This document shows, piece by piece, positions 6,951 through 15,667 of a DNA stretch of 23,455 nucleotides. The first letter of the stretch is position 1. Each line of letters starts with the position of its first letter. Both the position numbers and the translations under genes were made by a program. The stretch is taken from positions 1 to 23,455 of the forward strand of contig DAOMNN010000053.1 of NCBI GenBank assembly GCA_035443825.1, given 5' to 3'. The stretch is from DAOMNN01 sp035443825. Lineage in GTDB: Bacteria; Pseudomonadota; Gammaproteobacteria; Burkholderiales; Rhodocyclaceae. The notes beneath the pieces are model-generated. The model saw only the letters and a program-made list of their open reading frames with translations. It made no database searches and was not told the origin of the DNA.

Positions 6951-7118
6951 CTAGGACGCTGTCGGACTTGAGCGATCGTCATGAGCCGAGTGGGAACGCG
7001 ACGACAGATTCGGCCGTTCTTGAGGCGCATAGTGGTTCTATGCAACGAAAAAACGGTCGGATGTGGACCGCGTTCCCATTGGCGAAGTAGATCAGACTCA
7101 AGTCCGACAGCCTCCTAG
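6951..7118. repeat. 168-bp palindromic element with 22-bp terminal inverted repeats
   Basis: The left arm 6951-6972 (CTAGGACGCTG...) and the right arm 7097-7118 match in inverted orientation at 21 of 22 bases. Further symmetric arms are TGGGAACGCG (6991-7000) with CGCGTTCCCA (7069-7078), GGCCGTT with AACGGTC, and an apical hairpin GCATAG-TGGTT-CTATGC (7027-7043). The whole is one long imperfect palindrome centred near 7035. It separates tupA from the convergent antiporter gene, and its right end contains that gene's TAG stop. It contains no transposase. It looks like a MITE/REP-type element, and its transcript could also act as a bidirectional terminator. No clear target duplication beyond the CTAG at both ends is seen. 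Confidence 0.7.
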
Positions 7119-9157
7119 AGGCGCATCTCGGTGACCGGATCGTCCGAGTGCTCCTCCGCCCGTTCGCGTGGGTAGAGGACGATCACGCTGGTTTCCGGCA
7201 CCCGTGTCGCGAGACGTGCCGGCAACGAGGCGAGTAGCGGCTCCCAGGCGAGACTGCCGGGCCGCGCGCCGACGATCAGGATCAGGTCATCCTTCGAGGC
7301 GAGACCGGCAATTGTGCCGCGCATGGACGTCCACCGGTCGAGCGGACGAAAGCTGAAGTCCCCCAGCGCCTTGATTGGACCGAAGCGCCGGCGAAGGCTG
7401 GTTTCCTGCCGATGCTCGGCGACGACGATGAGCTTGCTCCCGAGTTGGGTGGCCAGGTTCGCGAGCAATGCAGTGATCGAGGCGAAGCCGGGACCGTGTT
7501 CGACGTTCGGCGGAAGCGTGACGATGACCCGCTTGCACGTATTGATCGGCACCGTCAGCCGGGAGACGATCAGGGTGTAATCGCGATCGCGCGATAGGTG
7601 CTCCAGCATCGATCCAAAAAAGCGTTCGCGCGGCCCGATACGGTCCTGCCAGCCGACGATGACGTCGGTGGCCCGTAGTTCTCGCCGGGCACGCAGGATG
7701 CCGGAGGCCGCATTGAGGTCGATACGTGTAACGGGCTGGGCGGGGATGTCGGCCGCGGCCAGTTGTGCGACCGATTCGCCGAGCATGCGCTCGGCGTGCA
7801 TCACGCTCTCGGCGGCGTGGGCACCTTCCTCGATGACCGTCAGCAACTGGATGGCCTGGGCTTGCTCCGGGTCGCGGATCATGACCGCCAGATCGAGCAG
7901 AGGCCGTGCACTGCGAGGCCCCGTGCACCCGACGAGGATGCGTTGCGGAGGTCGTTTGTGCTCAGGCGGCTCGGTCGCGGCGGTGAGTGCCAGTGCCCTC
8001 CCGTGGCGCTCGACGAAGACCGGCGCGAGAATGCAGGTCACGAAGATCATGAAGATCGCGCCATTGACGACCGTATCGTCGAACAGGCCGAGGTCGTAGC
8101 CGACGATTGTTGCGGCCAGGGTTGCGGCAGCTTGCGGAACGCTGAGGCCAAACACCAGCCTGGCCTGGTCGCGGTCGTAGCGCAGGAGCAGGCGCGTGCT
8201 CTCGGCGGCCAGCCACTTGGTCACGATCACCGTCACGACCATGGCCGTTGCAACGAGCCATGCGCGCGGCCCGGTGAAAAACACCCCGACGTCGAGCAGC
8301 ATGCCGACCGACAGCAGGAAGAAGGGAATGAAGATCGCATCGCCGGCGAAGCGGATGCGGTTCATCAGGACACCGTGGTGGGGGATCAGCCGGTTCAACG
8401 CGAGTCCGGCGAGAAAGGCGCCGACCAGCGGCTCCGCATTCGCCGTATGCGCAAGGGCGGCGCAGCCGAACACCATCGCCAGGACGAACACGAACTGCGA
8501 GACACCGTCACGCCCGAGGTTGCGGAAGAACCAGCGCGCGACGATCGGCACGGCGATCTGGATCAGCGCGACGTAGAGTGCGAGCCCGATGCCCAGACGG
8601 ACCCAGAACTGCTCGTCGATGTCGTTGCCGCGCGCCTGACTCGCGATGACGGCGAGGACGAGCAGTGCGAGCGTGTCGGTGATGATCGTTCCGCCGACCG
8701 CCGTTGTGACTGCGCGATCGGAAGTGATGCCGAGGCGGCTGGCGATGGGGTAAGTGAGCAGCGTATGCGATGCGAAGGTGCTCGCGAGCAGGATCGCCGC
8801 GGGCCACTCGAACCCCAGCAGGAACCGGGCGACCCCCAGCCCGAGCACCATCGGGATACCAAAGGTCATAAGGCCGAACACGACGCTGTGCGAGCGATAG
8901 CGCCGCAGGATCGACATGTCGATCTCGAGGGCAGCGAGAAACATGATGTAGAGCAGGCCGACCGTCCCGAGCAAGACGAACGACTGGTCACGCTCGAGGG
9001 CGCCGAGAGCGTTGGGCCCCAGAATCGCCCCGGCCAGCAGCAGCCCGACCATGCCCGGCAGGCGCCAGCGCCCCATCACGATCGGGGCGAGCAGGATCAG
9101 CGTCGCGACGATGGCGAAGACCAGAACGGGATCGTTGATGGGCAGCAAATCGCTCAC
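7115..9157 (-). CDS. CPA2-family cation:proton antiporter with C-terminal universal-stress-like domains
   Basis: The 680-residue protein has about 12 transmembrane helices (residues 10-390) of the Na+/H+ exchanger fold, including MVGLLLAGAILGPNALG, LLYIMFLAALEID, TIITDTLALLVLAV and ANAEPLVGAFLAGLALNR. A cytoplasmic tail (about 400-670) contains two universal-stress-protein-like units starting at RILVGCTGPRSARPLLDLA and KRVIVTLPPNVEHGPG. It probably exchanges Na+ or K+ for H+ at the inner membrane; the ion cannot be told from sequence. The start is GTG at 9157, before the first helix. Its stop lies within the terminal repeat of the adjacent palindromic element, so its last residues may have been changed by that insertion. 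Confidence 0.87.
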   Translation of the reverse strand: MSDLLPINDPVLVFAIVATLILLAPIVMGRWRLPGMVGLLLAGAILGPNALGALERDQSFVLLGTVGLLYIMFLAALEIDMSILRRYRSHSVVFGLMTFGIPMVLGLGVARFLLGFEWPAAILLASTFASHTLLTYPIASRLGITSDRAVTTAVGGTIITDTLALLVLAVIASQARGNDIDEQFWVRLGIGLALYVALIQIAVPIVARWFFRNLGRDGVSQFVFVLAMVFGCAALAHTANAEPLVGAFLAGLALNRLIPHHGVLMNRIRFAGDAIFIPFFLLSVGMLLDVGVFFTGPRAWLVATAMVVTVIVTKWLAAESTRLLLRYDRDQARLVFGLSVPQAAATLAATIVGYDLGLFDDTVVNGAIFMIFVTCILAPVFVERHGRALALTAATEPPEHKRPPQRILVGCTGPRSARPLLDLAVMIRDPEQAQAIQLLTVIEEGAHAAESVMHAERMLGESVAQLAAADIPAQPVTRIDLNAASGILRARRELRATDVIVGWQDRIGPRERFFGSMLEHLSRDRDYTLIVSRLTVPINTCKRVIVTLPPNVEHGPGFASITALLANLATQLGSKLIVVAEHRQETSLRRRFGPIKALGDFSFRPLDRWTSMRGTIAGLASKDDLILIVGARPGSLAWEPLLASLPARLATRVPETSVIVLYPRERAEEHSDDPVTEMRL

Positions 9158-9271
9158 CTGCAGGTTCGCCTCATCCGGACACGGACCGGAAAGGATACCA
9201 AATCGTCAGGTGCGGGCAGGCGAGTTCGAGGCGCGCTAGAATGAAGCCTCTCAGAAATCGAAGGCCCCGCC

Positions 9272-9913
9272 ATGATCGACTGCCGTATCGTTCCCGTCAC
9301 CCCCTTCGAACAGAATTGCAGCATCGTCTGGTGCGAGAAGACGCTCAAAGCAGCGGTGGTCGATCCGGGGGGCGATCTGGACCGAATTACCGCGGCCGTC
9401 GCGCAATTGGGTGTGCAGGTCGAGAAGATCCTGATCACGCACGGTCACATCGATCATGCCGGTGGTACCGCAGCGCTGGCGCGCCAACTCGGCGTGCCGG
9501 TGGAAGGGCCACAGGAGGAGGATCGCTTCTGGATCGAGGGCATGCCCGAGCAGAGCAGGATGTTCGGATTTCCGGGCGTGGAGTCGTTCGAGCCGGATCG
9601 CTGGCTGAACGACGGCGATACGGTGACGGTGGGCGAGGAAGTGTTCGAGGTCATCCACACCCCCGGCCACACCCCGGGTCACGTGGTGTTCTTTCATCGG
9701 GGGGCGCGGCTCGCGATCGTGGGCGACGTGCTCTTCGCCGGATCGATCGGCCGCACGGATTTCCCGCGGGGCGATCATGCGACCCTGATCCGCTCGATCC
9801 GCGAAAGGCTCTTTCCGCTCGGCGACGACGTGACCTTTGTTCCGGGCCATGGGCCGACGTCCACCTTCGGCGACGAGCGCGAGAACAATCCCTTCGTCGG
9901 CAACTACGCCTGA
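9272..9913 (+). CDS. MBL-fold metallo-hydrolase of the glyoxalase II-like YcbL type
   Basis: The 213-residue protein has the metallo-beta-lactamase metal-binding set: THGHIDHAGG (HxHxDH), HTPGHTPGHVVFF, IVGDVLFAGSIGRTDF with the bridging Asp, and VPGHGPTSTFGDERENNPF with the last His. The short length and the lack of the C-terminal helical substrate domain of true glyoxalase II place it with YcbL-type hydrolases, which cleave thioesters such as S-lactoylglutathione. It begins MIDCRIVPVTPFEQNCSIVW, a typical start for this group. It is divergent from the antiporter; TAGAAT at 9237-9242 is a likely -10 box. Confidence 0.9.
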   Translation: MIDCRIVPVTPFEQNCSIVWCEKTLKAAVVDPGGDLDRITAAVAQLGVQVEKILITHGHIDHAGGTAALARQLGVPVEGPQEEDRFWIEGMPEQSRMFGFPGVESFEPDRWLNDGDTVTVGEEVFEVIHTPGHTPGHVVFFHRGARLAIVGDVLFAGSIGRTDFPRGDHATLIRSIRERLFPLGDDVTFVPGHGPTSTFGDERENNPFVGNYA

Positions 9914-9940
9914 AGTAGCCGGCTGCGCAGTGCCGCAAGG

Positions 9941-9970
9941 CGCGTCGCGGCCGGGTCGGTCGACGCGACG
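9941..9970. terminator. Possible bidirectional stem-loop between convergent genes
   Basis: CGCGTCG (9941-9947) can pair with CGACGCG (9961-9967), or CGTCGCG (9943-9949) with CGCGACG (9964-9970). It lies in the 69-base gap between the ends of the hydrolase and mscL genes. No T-run follows on either strand, so terminator function is uncertain. Confidence 0.3.
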
Positions 9971-9982
9971 CGGACGCTCACG

Positions 9983-10411
9983 TCAGTTGCGCTGCTGGAG
10001 CGCGTCGCGGATCTCGCGCAGCAGCTTGATCTCTTCCGGATCCGGTGCGGGCTCCGGCTCGGGCGCAGGGGCTTCGGCGCGCTTGAGCTTGCTCATCACC
10101 TTGATCGCCATGAAGATTGCGAACGCGATGATGAGGAAGTCGATCGCCGTGTTGATGAACGCGCCGTACTTGACCAGCGCCGCCCCCGCGGCTTCGGCAT
10201 CGGCGAGGGTGGCATAGGTTTCGCTGCCTAGATTGAAATACAGGTGCCGGAAGTCGACGCCGCCGAGAAGCCCGCCGATCAGCGGCATCACGATATCCTT
10301 GACGAGCGACTCGACGATCTTGCCGAACGCCCCGCCGATGATGACCGCAACCGCCAGATCGACGACGTTGCCGCGCATCGCGAATTCCTTGAATTCCTGA
10401 ATGAGGCTCAT
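9983..10411 (-). CDS. mscL: Large-conductance mechanosensitive channel MscL
   Basis: The 142-residue protein begins MSLIQEFKEFAMRGNVVDLA and continues with VAVIIGGAFGKIVESLVKDIVMPLIG, the highly conserved N-terminal amphipathic helix and pore-lining TM1 of MscL. TM2 (FINTAIDFLIIAFAIFMAIK) and a charged C-terminal helix (EEIKLLREIRDALQ) follow. The homopentamer opens under membrane tension and protects against hypo-osmotic shock. The ATG at 10411 is chosen over an in-frame GTG at 10420: AGGAG lies about 10 bases before the ATG but overlaps the GTG region, and family proteins start at this Met. The gene stands alone, divergent from the asmA-like gene. Confidence 0.95.
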   Translation of the reverse strand: MSLIQEFKEFAMRGNVVDLAVAVIIGGAFGKIVESLVKDIVMPLIGGLLGGVDFRHLYFNLGSETYATLADAEAAGAALVKYGAFINTAIDFLIIAFAIFMAIKVMSKLKRAEAPAPEPEPAPDPEEIKLLREIRDALQQRN

Positions 10412-10601
10412 GCTTGCCACTCTCCTGTAGTCTCGTCGTTGCGTCGTTGGACGTGCATGCCCGGGCCGTTGTCTGCCCGCAGATGCATTGTTCCATCATG
10501 TGCCCCGGACATGTCAATGGTTTGCGAATATTTACGCGCCCCCGCAGGGGCTGGGTAGACTGTGTCATCGCGCCCATGGCGCTGCGGTGGAGTCCTGGAT
10601 C

Positions 10602-12056
10602 ATGCAGAGACGCGCACGTCGCGCGCTGACCATTGTGTTGCTGATGCTGCTGCTGTTGGGGGCGGCACTCGCCGCCTTGATGGCCGGCAGCGACACGCTG
10701 TTGCGCCATGCGGTCGAACGCATGCTGCAGGCAAGGCTGACGCCGATCGTGACGGTGTCGGGTCCGGTCGAATGGCGGTTGCGCCCGGCGCCGATGCTGG
10801 CGGTCAGTGGGCTGCGTCTGAGCGACGACGACGGCGCTTCGCTCCTTCACATCGACGAGATTTCCATCTACATCGACGCCGATGGCATTGCCACCCGACG
10901 GCTCGCAATTGCGGCGCTCGAAATCAGGGGACTGGAACTGAATCTGCGCCTTGACCAGGGTGCCCGACTCGATGCGCAACGCTGGCTCAGGGAAGAAGCC
11001 GCTTCGCCCGATGCGGCGCCGCCGACGATGCTGCCGGTGGGGGCGATAAGCATCGACGATGGGCGTGTCCGGGTCGGAACGGGAGGAGGCGTCTATGTGG
11101 CCGACGAGCTGCGTTTGCGTGCGGGCCCAATTGGTCCCGATGTTCCGGCGAAGGTCACGCTCGGTGGGCGCGTGCGCGCTCCCGGCCCCGAACGGCGCGA
11201 CGCCAGCCTCGATTTTGCGGCAAGCGTTCGATTCGACGACAGCGAACTGGTGCTCGAGGATGCGCAGTTGTGGGTGAGTGGACGGTTGGGGGACCGGGTG
11301 ATCGACGACGGGCGGATCGGCGCGGACCGGGTGCGGCTGGCTTCCTCTGGGCGGGTACATGTCGACGCCCCATGGATGCATCTGGGCGTGACCGGGTCGG
11401 ACGGGCGCGTCGATGTCCGGGGGGGCGCAAACGCGTTCGAAGGAAGTGGTGCTGAATGGACGGCGGACGACCTGCATGTCGAGGTCGTCGCGGGGATATC
11501 CGGTGCCGCGGCGAGCGTGCGCGTGGCTGCGGGCGACGCGAGCTTGCATCCTGATGCGTGGCGAATGCCGGATGCGCGGCTGGACGCAATGCTTGCCGGG
11601 GTGAGCGCTTCGGTGGATGTCGCCCTCTCCGGTGCATTCGAGGGGAGACTCGGCGAAGCGGGGCGGGCGCTGTCGGCCGCGGTAACGAGTGGGACGGCGA
11701 CGCTCCCCCACCCGTCCGGGTCAGGCGCGCCTCTGGTGGTCGCGTTCTCCGGTTCGGCCACCTTCGATCCTGTTTCCGAGCGCGCGACGCTGGCGGTGTC
11801 GGGGAGCTTCGACGACAGCGCGTTCGACGGGCGCGGGACATTCGAGCCGGCAGCCCTTCCACCGCTGTCCGTGGTGCTCGATCTCGACCGTCTCGATCTC
11901 GATCGCTACCTTTCCCCTCGCTCGCATGATGAGGCTGCGACGGATCTGGCGGTGTGGCGCACCTGGCCGGTGAGCGCCGAGTTGCGGGTGGGCGAACTTC
12001 ACCTGCAGGGTTTCGTGAGCAGGGATGCCCGCCTGAGCTTCAGCGGCGCCCGATAG
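10602..12056 (+). CDS. AsmA-family protein, probably C-terminally truncated
   Basis: The 484-residue protein has an N-terminal membrane anchor (ALTIVLLMLLLLGAALAALM) followed by the AsmA entry domain: VERMLQARLTPIVTVSGPVEWRL, PMLAVSGLRLSDD and ALEIRGLELNLR. The remainder is low-complexity, beta-rich repeats typical of AsmA proteins, which span the periplasm and affect outer-membrane lipid homeostasis. AsmA members are usually longer than 600 residues and end in a conserved C-terminal AsmA domain. Here the frame stops right after GELHLQGFVSRDARLSFSGA, where that domain would normally continue. The 3' end overlaps the convergent GGDEF/EAL gene by 17 bases. It may be a functional short form or a remnant. 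The start ATG at 10602 precedes QRRARRAL and the anchor. Confidence 0.72.
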   Translation: MQRRARRALTIVLLMLLLLGAALAALMAGSDTLLRHAVERMLQARLTPIVTVSGPVEWRLRPAPMLAVSGLRLSDDDGASLLHIDEISIYIDADGIATRRLAIAALEIRGLELNLRLDQGARLDAQRWLREEAASPDAAPPTMLPVGAISIDDGRVRVGTGGGVYVADELRLRAGPIGPDVPAKVTLGGRVRAPGPERRDASLDFAASVRFDDSELVLEDAQLWVSGRLGDRVIDDGRIGADRVRLASSGRVHVDAPWMHLGVTGSDGRVDVRGGANAFEGSGAEWTADDLHVEVVAGISGAAASVRVAAGDASLHPDAWRMPDARLDAMLAGVSASVDVALSGAFEGRLGEAGRALSAAVTSGTATLPHPSGSGAPLVVAFSGSATFDPVSERATLAVSGSFDDSAFDGRGTFEPAALPPLSVVLDLDRLDLDRYLSPRSHDEAATDLAVWRTWPVSAELRVGELHLQGFVSRDARLSFSGAR

Positions 12057-14805
12057 CGCCGTCCGGGGACTTCAGGCTGTCGCGCCACAGCGCTTCGAAC
12101 GCGTCGGCCGGCAGCGGCGCCGCTATGAAGTAGCCCTGAATCTGCTCACATCCGCTGCGCTCCAGAAACTCCATCTGTGCTTCGGTCTCCACGCCCTCGG
12201 CGATCACGTCGAGCTTCATGTTGTGCGCCAGCCCGATTATTGCGGCGATAAGCACGGCGTCGTCGGGATCGGTCGCGATATCGCGGACGAATGCCTGATC
12301 GATCTTGAGCTTGTCGATCGGCAGCCGTTTCAGGTACGACAGCGACGAATAGCCCGTGCCGAAATCATCGATCGACACCTTCACACCCATTGCGCGAATA
12401 CTCGTCAGGACCCCGATGTTGCGATCGACGGCCTGCATCATGATGCTTTCGGTCAGCTCCAGGTCCAGGCAGTCGGGCGCCAGCCCACTCGCTTCCAGAA
12501 CGGTTTGGAGCGTTGCGACGAACTGCGGCTGGCGGAATTGCAGGGCCGAGATGTTGACCGCGACCGGCATGGCAGGCAGCCCCGCATCCTGCCATGCGCG
12601 GTTCTGCCGGCACGCTTCGCGCAACACCCAGTCGCCGATCGGAAGGATGAGCCCGGTGTCCTCGGCGACGGGGATGAACCGCGCCGGCGATACCAGGCCC
12701 GACACCGGATTGTGCCAGCGTATGAGCGCCTCCATGCCGATGATCCGCCGTGTCCGGACGTCGATCTGGGGCTGGTAGTGAAGGCGGAACTCGTCGTTAT
12801 CAAGGGCCTGGCGAAGCGCATTCTCGAGTGACATGCGCTCCAGTACACGTTCGTTCATTTCCCTGCGGAAGTAGTGGTAGGCGTTCCGTCCGCTGTCCTT
12901 GCTGTGATACATCGCGGTGTCGGCATTGCGCATCAGCGTCGGGATGTCGTCGCCGTCGTCGGGATACACCGTGATGCCGATGCTCGCAGTGATCGTCAGT
13001 TGGCGATCCTCAATGGTATAGGGGCGCGCGAGGGATTCGAGCAGCTTGAGCGAGACCCGTGCGGCGTCCTCGATGTCAGCGATGTCCGGCAACAGGATTC
13101 CGAACTCGTCGCCGCCGGGACGACTGACCGTGTCGCTCGCCCGCACGCATTGCTGGATGCGGGCCGCGACCGACTGGAGCAACTGGTCGCCGATGGGGTG
13201 CCCGAGTGAGTCGTTGATGTTCTTGAACCGGTCGATATCCAGGAAGATGAGCGCGATCCGGTGTCCATCGCGCCGGGCCTTTACGATCGCCTGCGACAGG
13301 CGGTCATGGAAGAGGACGCGATTGGGCAAACCGGTGAGGGCGTCGTGCTCGGCAAGGTAGCGGATGCGCTCCTCGTTGGCCTTGCGTTCACTGATGTCCT
13401 CGATGAGGGTGACCGGACCCTTCTCGGGGTGCTCCGGATCGAGCAGGCGGCAGTACAGGTTTGCCCAGAACACCCGCCCACTGCGGTCCTTCAGGCGCTG
13501 CTCGATGCGCACGACGCTGCCGTTCGCGATGCCGGCGTAGATGCGCCGGCCCGTTTCCTCGTAGTCGTCCGTGCTCAGATAGAACTGCTCTACCGACCTG
13601 CCGAGAACTTCGTCGAGGCTGTATCCGAACATGCGTAGGTAAGCCGGATTGGCACGCGTGACCCGGCGGTCCTGGATGAGTGCGATTGCGATCGGGCTTG
13701 CATCCAGAATCGACTGCAATTCAGCTGCGCGCTCCACGCTTTCGCGACGCGAACGGGAAAGCTCCTCGACGAGGCGATAGAAATCTCCCGCAAGTTCCCC
13801 GATCTCGTCATTGCCGGGTTTCAGCTTGGTAACCAGCTCGGGATTGGTGCGCAGGCGCACCGCATTGTCGCGAAGTTGCAGCAGCGGACGCAGGAAGCTG
13901 CGCATCGCGAACCAGACCAGCAGGGCGACCAGCGCCGATGCGAGCAACAGCAGCAGCGCGGCCGTGCGACGCGACGCATGAATCGGCGCAAAGGCTTCGT
14001 CGGCCGGCAACATCGCGCCAAGCACCCAGTCTGCGGTTTCGAGCGTGCGGAAGCTCATGAGCATGCGCTCGGAGCCCTTGCCTCCCTCGACCGCCCCTTC
14101 CCAGCCCTCGAGCGCACGATCGTAAGCAGGGTTCGCGCCGACGGGCGCATAGGGCTGGAGAATCTGCTCCGGGGTGTCGCTCACGATCGTGGTCCGATTG
14201 CGCGTGGTGAGGATGAAATGGCCCCCTTCCCCTTCGTATTGCCGCTTGAGCGAACCCACGAAGTTGGACGAGTGCAGGTCGAGGGTTCCGGAAAGCATCG
14301 CGATCAGGCGTTGTTCGGCGTCGTACACCGGCACCGATATGGCCAGCGTGGGTTGCCGCGTCACGCGCCCCATGAATGGTTCGGAGATCACGCGGCGTCC
14401 GGTCGCGACCAGGCGCTGCAGATGCTCCAGGCGGGATACGTCGGTCCCGACGCGCCCTGCAAGCTCAGGCGCATCGGCGATGACGATCATGTCGGGATCC
14501 ACCAGAATGAGTGCGTCGAAAATCGCAAGGATTCCGGGCTTGTCGTGGATATACGCCTGGGCGGCCGCCGGATCGGCGATCAACTCCGGCGTCAGCCCCG
14601 CTGCCACGTTCTCCAGAGACTTGTGACTGATCCGCACACGGGTGTCGATATCGTCGGCGACGCGTGACGCGAGTGCGAACTGCTGATCGGCGATGGCTTG
14701 TTTGAGCGAGGTTTCGACCAGGTAGTCCTGAACGAGCATGCCGGCACCGAACACCACAGCGAGCAGGACTGCGACGGCAAGCGATGATTTCGTCTTGAGA
14801 TTCAA
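12040..14805 (-). CDS. Membrane-anchored Cache-HAMP-PAS-GGDEF-EAL cyclic-di-GMP signalling protein
   Basis: The 921-residue protein has TM1 (about 8-25), a periplasmic double-Cache sensor (about 30-275) and TM2 (about 280-301). HAMP (302-352) and PAS (360-472, ending in EDISERKANEE) lead to a GGDEF domain (482-645) and an EAL domain (655-905). The cyclase has intact GGDEF (564-568) and the RASD inhibitory site five residues before it. The phosphodiesterase has EAL (692-694), ELTESIMM, DDFGTGYSS and EGVET, so both activities may work. A TTG at 14805 reading MNLKTKSSLAVAVLL gives the best N-terminus; a GTG at 14823 is the alternative. The longer upstream frame overlaps the next gene and does not look coding. 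The signal sensed is unknown. Confidence 0.88.
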   Translation of the reverse strand: MNLKTKSSLAVAVLLAVVFGAGMLVQDYLVETSLKQAIADQQFALASRVADDIDTRVRISHKSLENVAAGLTPELIADPAAAQAYIHDKPGILAIFDALILVDPDMIVIADAPELAGRVGTDVSRLEHLQRLVATGRRVISEPFMGRVTRQPTLAISVPVYDAEQRLIAMLSGTLDLHSSNFVGSLKRQYEGEGGHFILTTRNRTTIVSDTPEQILQPYAPVGANPAYDRALEGWEGAVEGGKGSERMLMSFRTLETADWVLGAMLPADEAFAPIHASRRTAALLLLLASALVALLVWFAMRSFLRPLLQLRDNAVRLRTNPELVTKLKPGNDEIGELAGDFYRLVEELSRSRRESVERAAELQSILDASPIAIALIQDRRVTRANPAYLRMFGYSLDEVLGRSVEQFYLSTDDYEETGRRIYAGIANGSVVRIEQRLKDRSGRVFWANLYCRLLDPEHPEKGPVTLIEDISERKANEERIRYLAEHDALTGLPNRVLFHDRLSQAIVKARRDGHRIALIFLDIDRFKNINDSLGHPIGDQLLQSVAARIQQCVRASDTVSRPGGDEFGILLPDIADIEDAARVSLKLLESLARPYTIEDRQLTITASIGITVYPDDGDDIPTLMRNADTAMYHSKDSGRNAYHYFRREMNERVLERMSLENALRQALDNDEFRLHYQPQIDVRTRRIIGMEALIRWHNPVSGLVSPARFIPVAEDTGLILPIGDWVLREACRQNRAWQDAGLPAMPVAVNISALQFRQPQFVATLQTVLEASGLAPDCLDLELTESIMMQAVDRNIGVLTSIRAMGVKVSIDDFGTGYSSLSYLKRLPIDKLKIDQAFVRDIATDPDDAVLIAAIIGLAHNMKLDVIAEGVETEAQMEFLERSGCEQIQGYFIAAPLPADAFEALWRDSLKSPDGAIGRR

Positions 14806-14974
14806 GCCGGTACCCGTTGGCACGAAGTCTCGGATCTTAGCATCCGATGGTCGTCCCGTTCGTGATTTAGATGCCGGTCCGGCACTTGGAATCGTTCGCT
14901 GAGGATATGTCGTCTGCGCCCCAGGGCGTAGTGCGAAGAAATGACGGCAGCGTTCGCGCCGGTCGCCGAACAGG

Positions 14975-15592
14975 CTATGCGCGCGCGGTGAAAATCGGAA
15001 GGCGCCACTTGAAGACGATGGCGGCGAGGCGGACCGCGAGCACCAGCGCGCCACCCGCGAGCGCCGCCCACCCGGTAGACACGCCTGCGGCGATCAGTCC
15101 CACCAGCACGAGTGCACCGGCCCACGAGGCGGTCGCGTAGAGTTCGCCGGTAAACACCAGCGGAACTTCATTGCAAAGCATGTCGCGCAGGATGCCGCCG
15201 AACACGCCGGTGACTACACCCATAAGGCTTGCGACCAGCCACGGTGCGCCGACCGCGAGTGCTGCCTGGGTGCCGCTGACGGTGAACAGGGCCAGCCCGA
15301 TGGCGTCGGGCAGCAGGAACAGCCGTGCGGGCAACCGCACGAGGCGGACGAGCGCGAAGGTCGCGAGTCCGGACGCAATGGCGGCGATCAGGTAGGACTG
15401 GTCCGCAATCCAGAAAACCGTGCGATCGAGCAGCACGTCGCGCAGCGACCCGCCTCCCAGGGCAGCGGCGAGCGCGACCACGACCATGCCGAACAGGTCG
15501 AAGGGCCGGCGCCCGGCTTCGAGCACGCCGGACGCGGCATTGACGGCCACGGCCGCAAGCGCGACCACATAGAGAATGGTGTCGAGGCTCAT
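14975..15592 (-). CDS. Trimeric intracellular cation (TRIC/YadS, UPF0126) channel protein
   Basis: The 205-residue membrane protein has the duplicated UPF0126 signature: FGMVVVALAAALGGGSLRDVLLDR in the first repeat and LMGVVTGVFGGILRDMLCNE in the second. The GGG-x-RD motifs bind cations and lipid in bacterial TRIC channels. About seven helices are predicted. It is probably a K+-permeable channel of the inner membrane. The ATG at 15592 starts MSLDTILYVVALAAVAVNA, directly before TM1. It is divergent from the nitronate monooxygenase-like gene and shares a 135-base intergenic region that holds a perfect palindromic operator. Confidence 0.88.
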   Translation of the reverse strand: MSLDTILYVVALAAVAVNAASGVLEAGRRPFDLFGMVVVALAAALGGGSLRDVLLDRTVFWIADQSYLIAAIASGLATFALVRLVRLPARLFLLPDAIGLALFTVSGTQAALAVGAPWLVASLMGVVTGVFGGILRDMLCNEVPLVFTGELYATASWAGALVLVGLIAAGVSTGWAALAGGALVLAVRLAAIVFKWRLPIFTARA

Positions 15593-15651
15593 GGGATGCG
15601 AGCATAGCAGAGCGCACGGTGTCCGCATCGGCACCTGAGGTGCACGCGAAA

Positions 15652-15667
15652 TCAAACGATCGTTTGA
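15652..15667. promoter_or_regulatory. 16-bp perfect palindrome, PsrA/TetR-type operator
   Basis: TCAAACGATCGTTTGA is a perfect palindrome. Its core CAAAC-GATC-GTTTG fits the published PsrA consensus, (C/G)AAAC-N2-4-GTTT(G/C), as I recall it. PsrA is a fatty-acid-responsive TetR regulator. It overlaps the -35 of the promoter proposed for the next gene, so repression is likely. The regulator itself is not in the window. Confidence 0.6.

Noticed and set aside
5037..6971. 644-codon open frame on the plus strand opposite the HTH/PBP regulator and running into tupA
   Set aside because: The sequence has no recognisable domain and is explained by the regulator on the minus strand and tupA in another frame.
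6951..7118. Assignment of the 168-bp palindrome to the IS1380 family because both elements show CTAG at their ends
   Set aside because: The sequence inside the ends differs (GGACGCTG versus ATTCCGCA) and no 4-5 bp flanking duplication could be found.
7763..9244. 493-codon open frame on the plus strand opposite the antiporter gene
   Set aside because: Its product is rich in Asp, Arg, Gln and His with no family motif. It is the antisense shadow of a clear CPA2 antiporter in high-GC DNA.
14806..15054. N-terminal extension of the GGDEF/EAL frame by about 83 residues
   Set aside because: The extension overlaps the TRIC channel gene, is Ser/Arg/Pro-rich and does not resemble a protein N-terminus. 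The TTG at 14805 starts directly at the first membrane helix.
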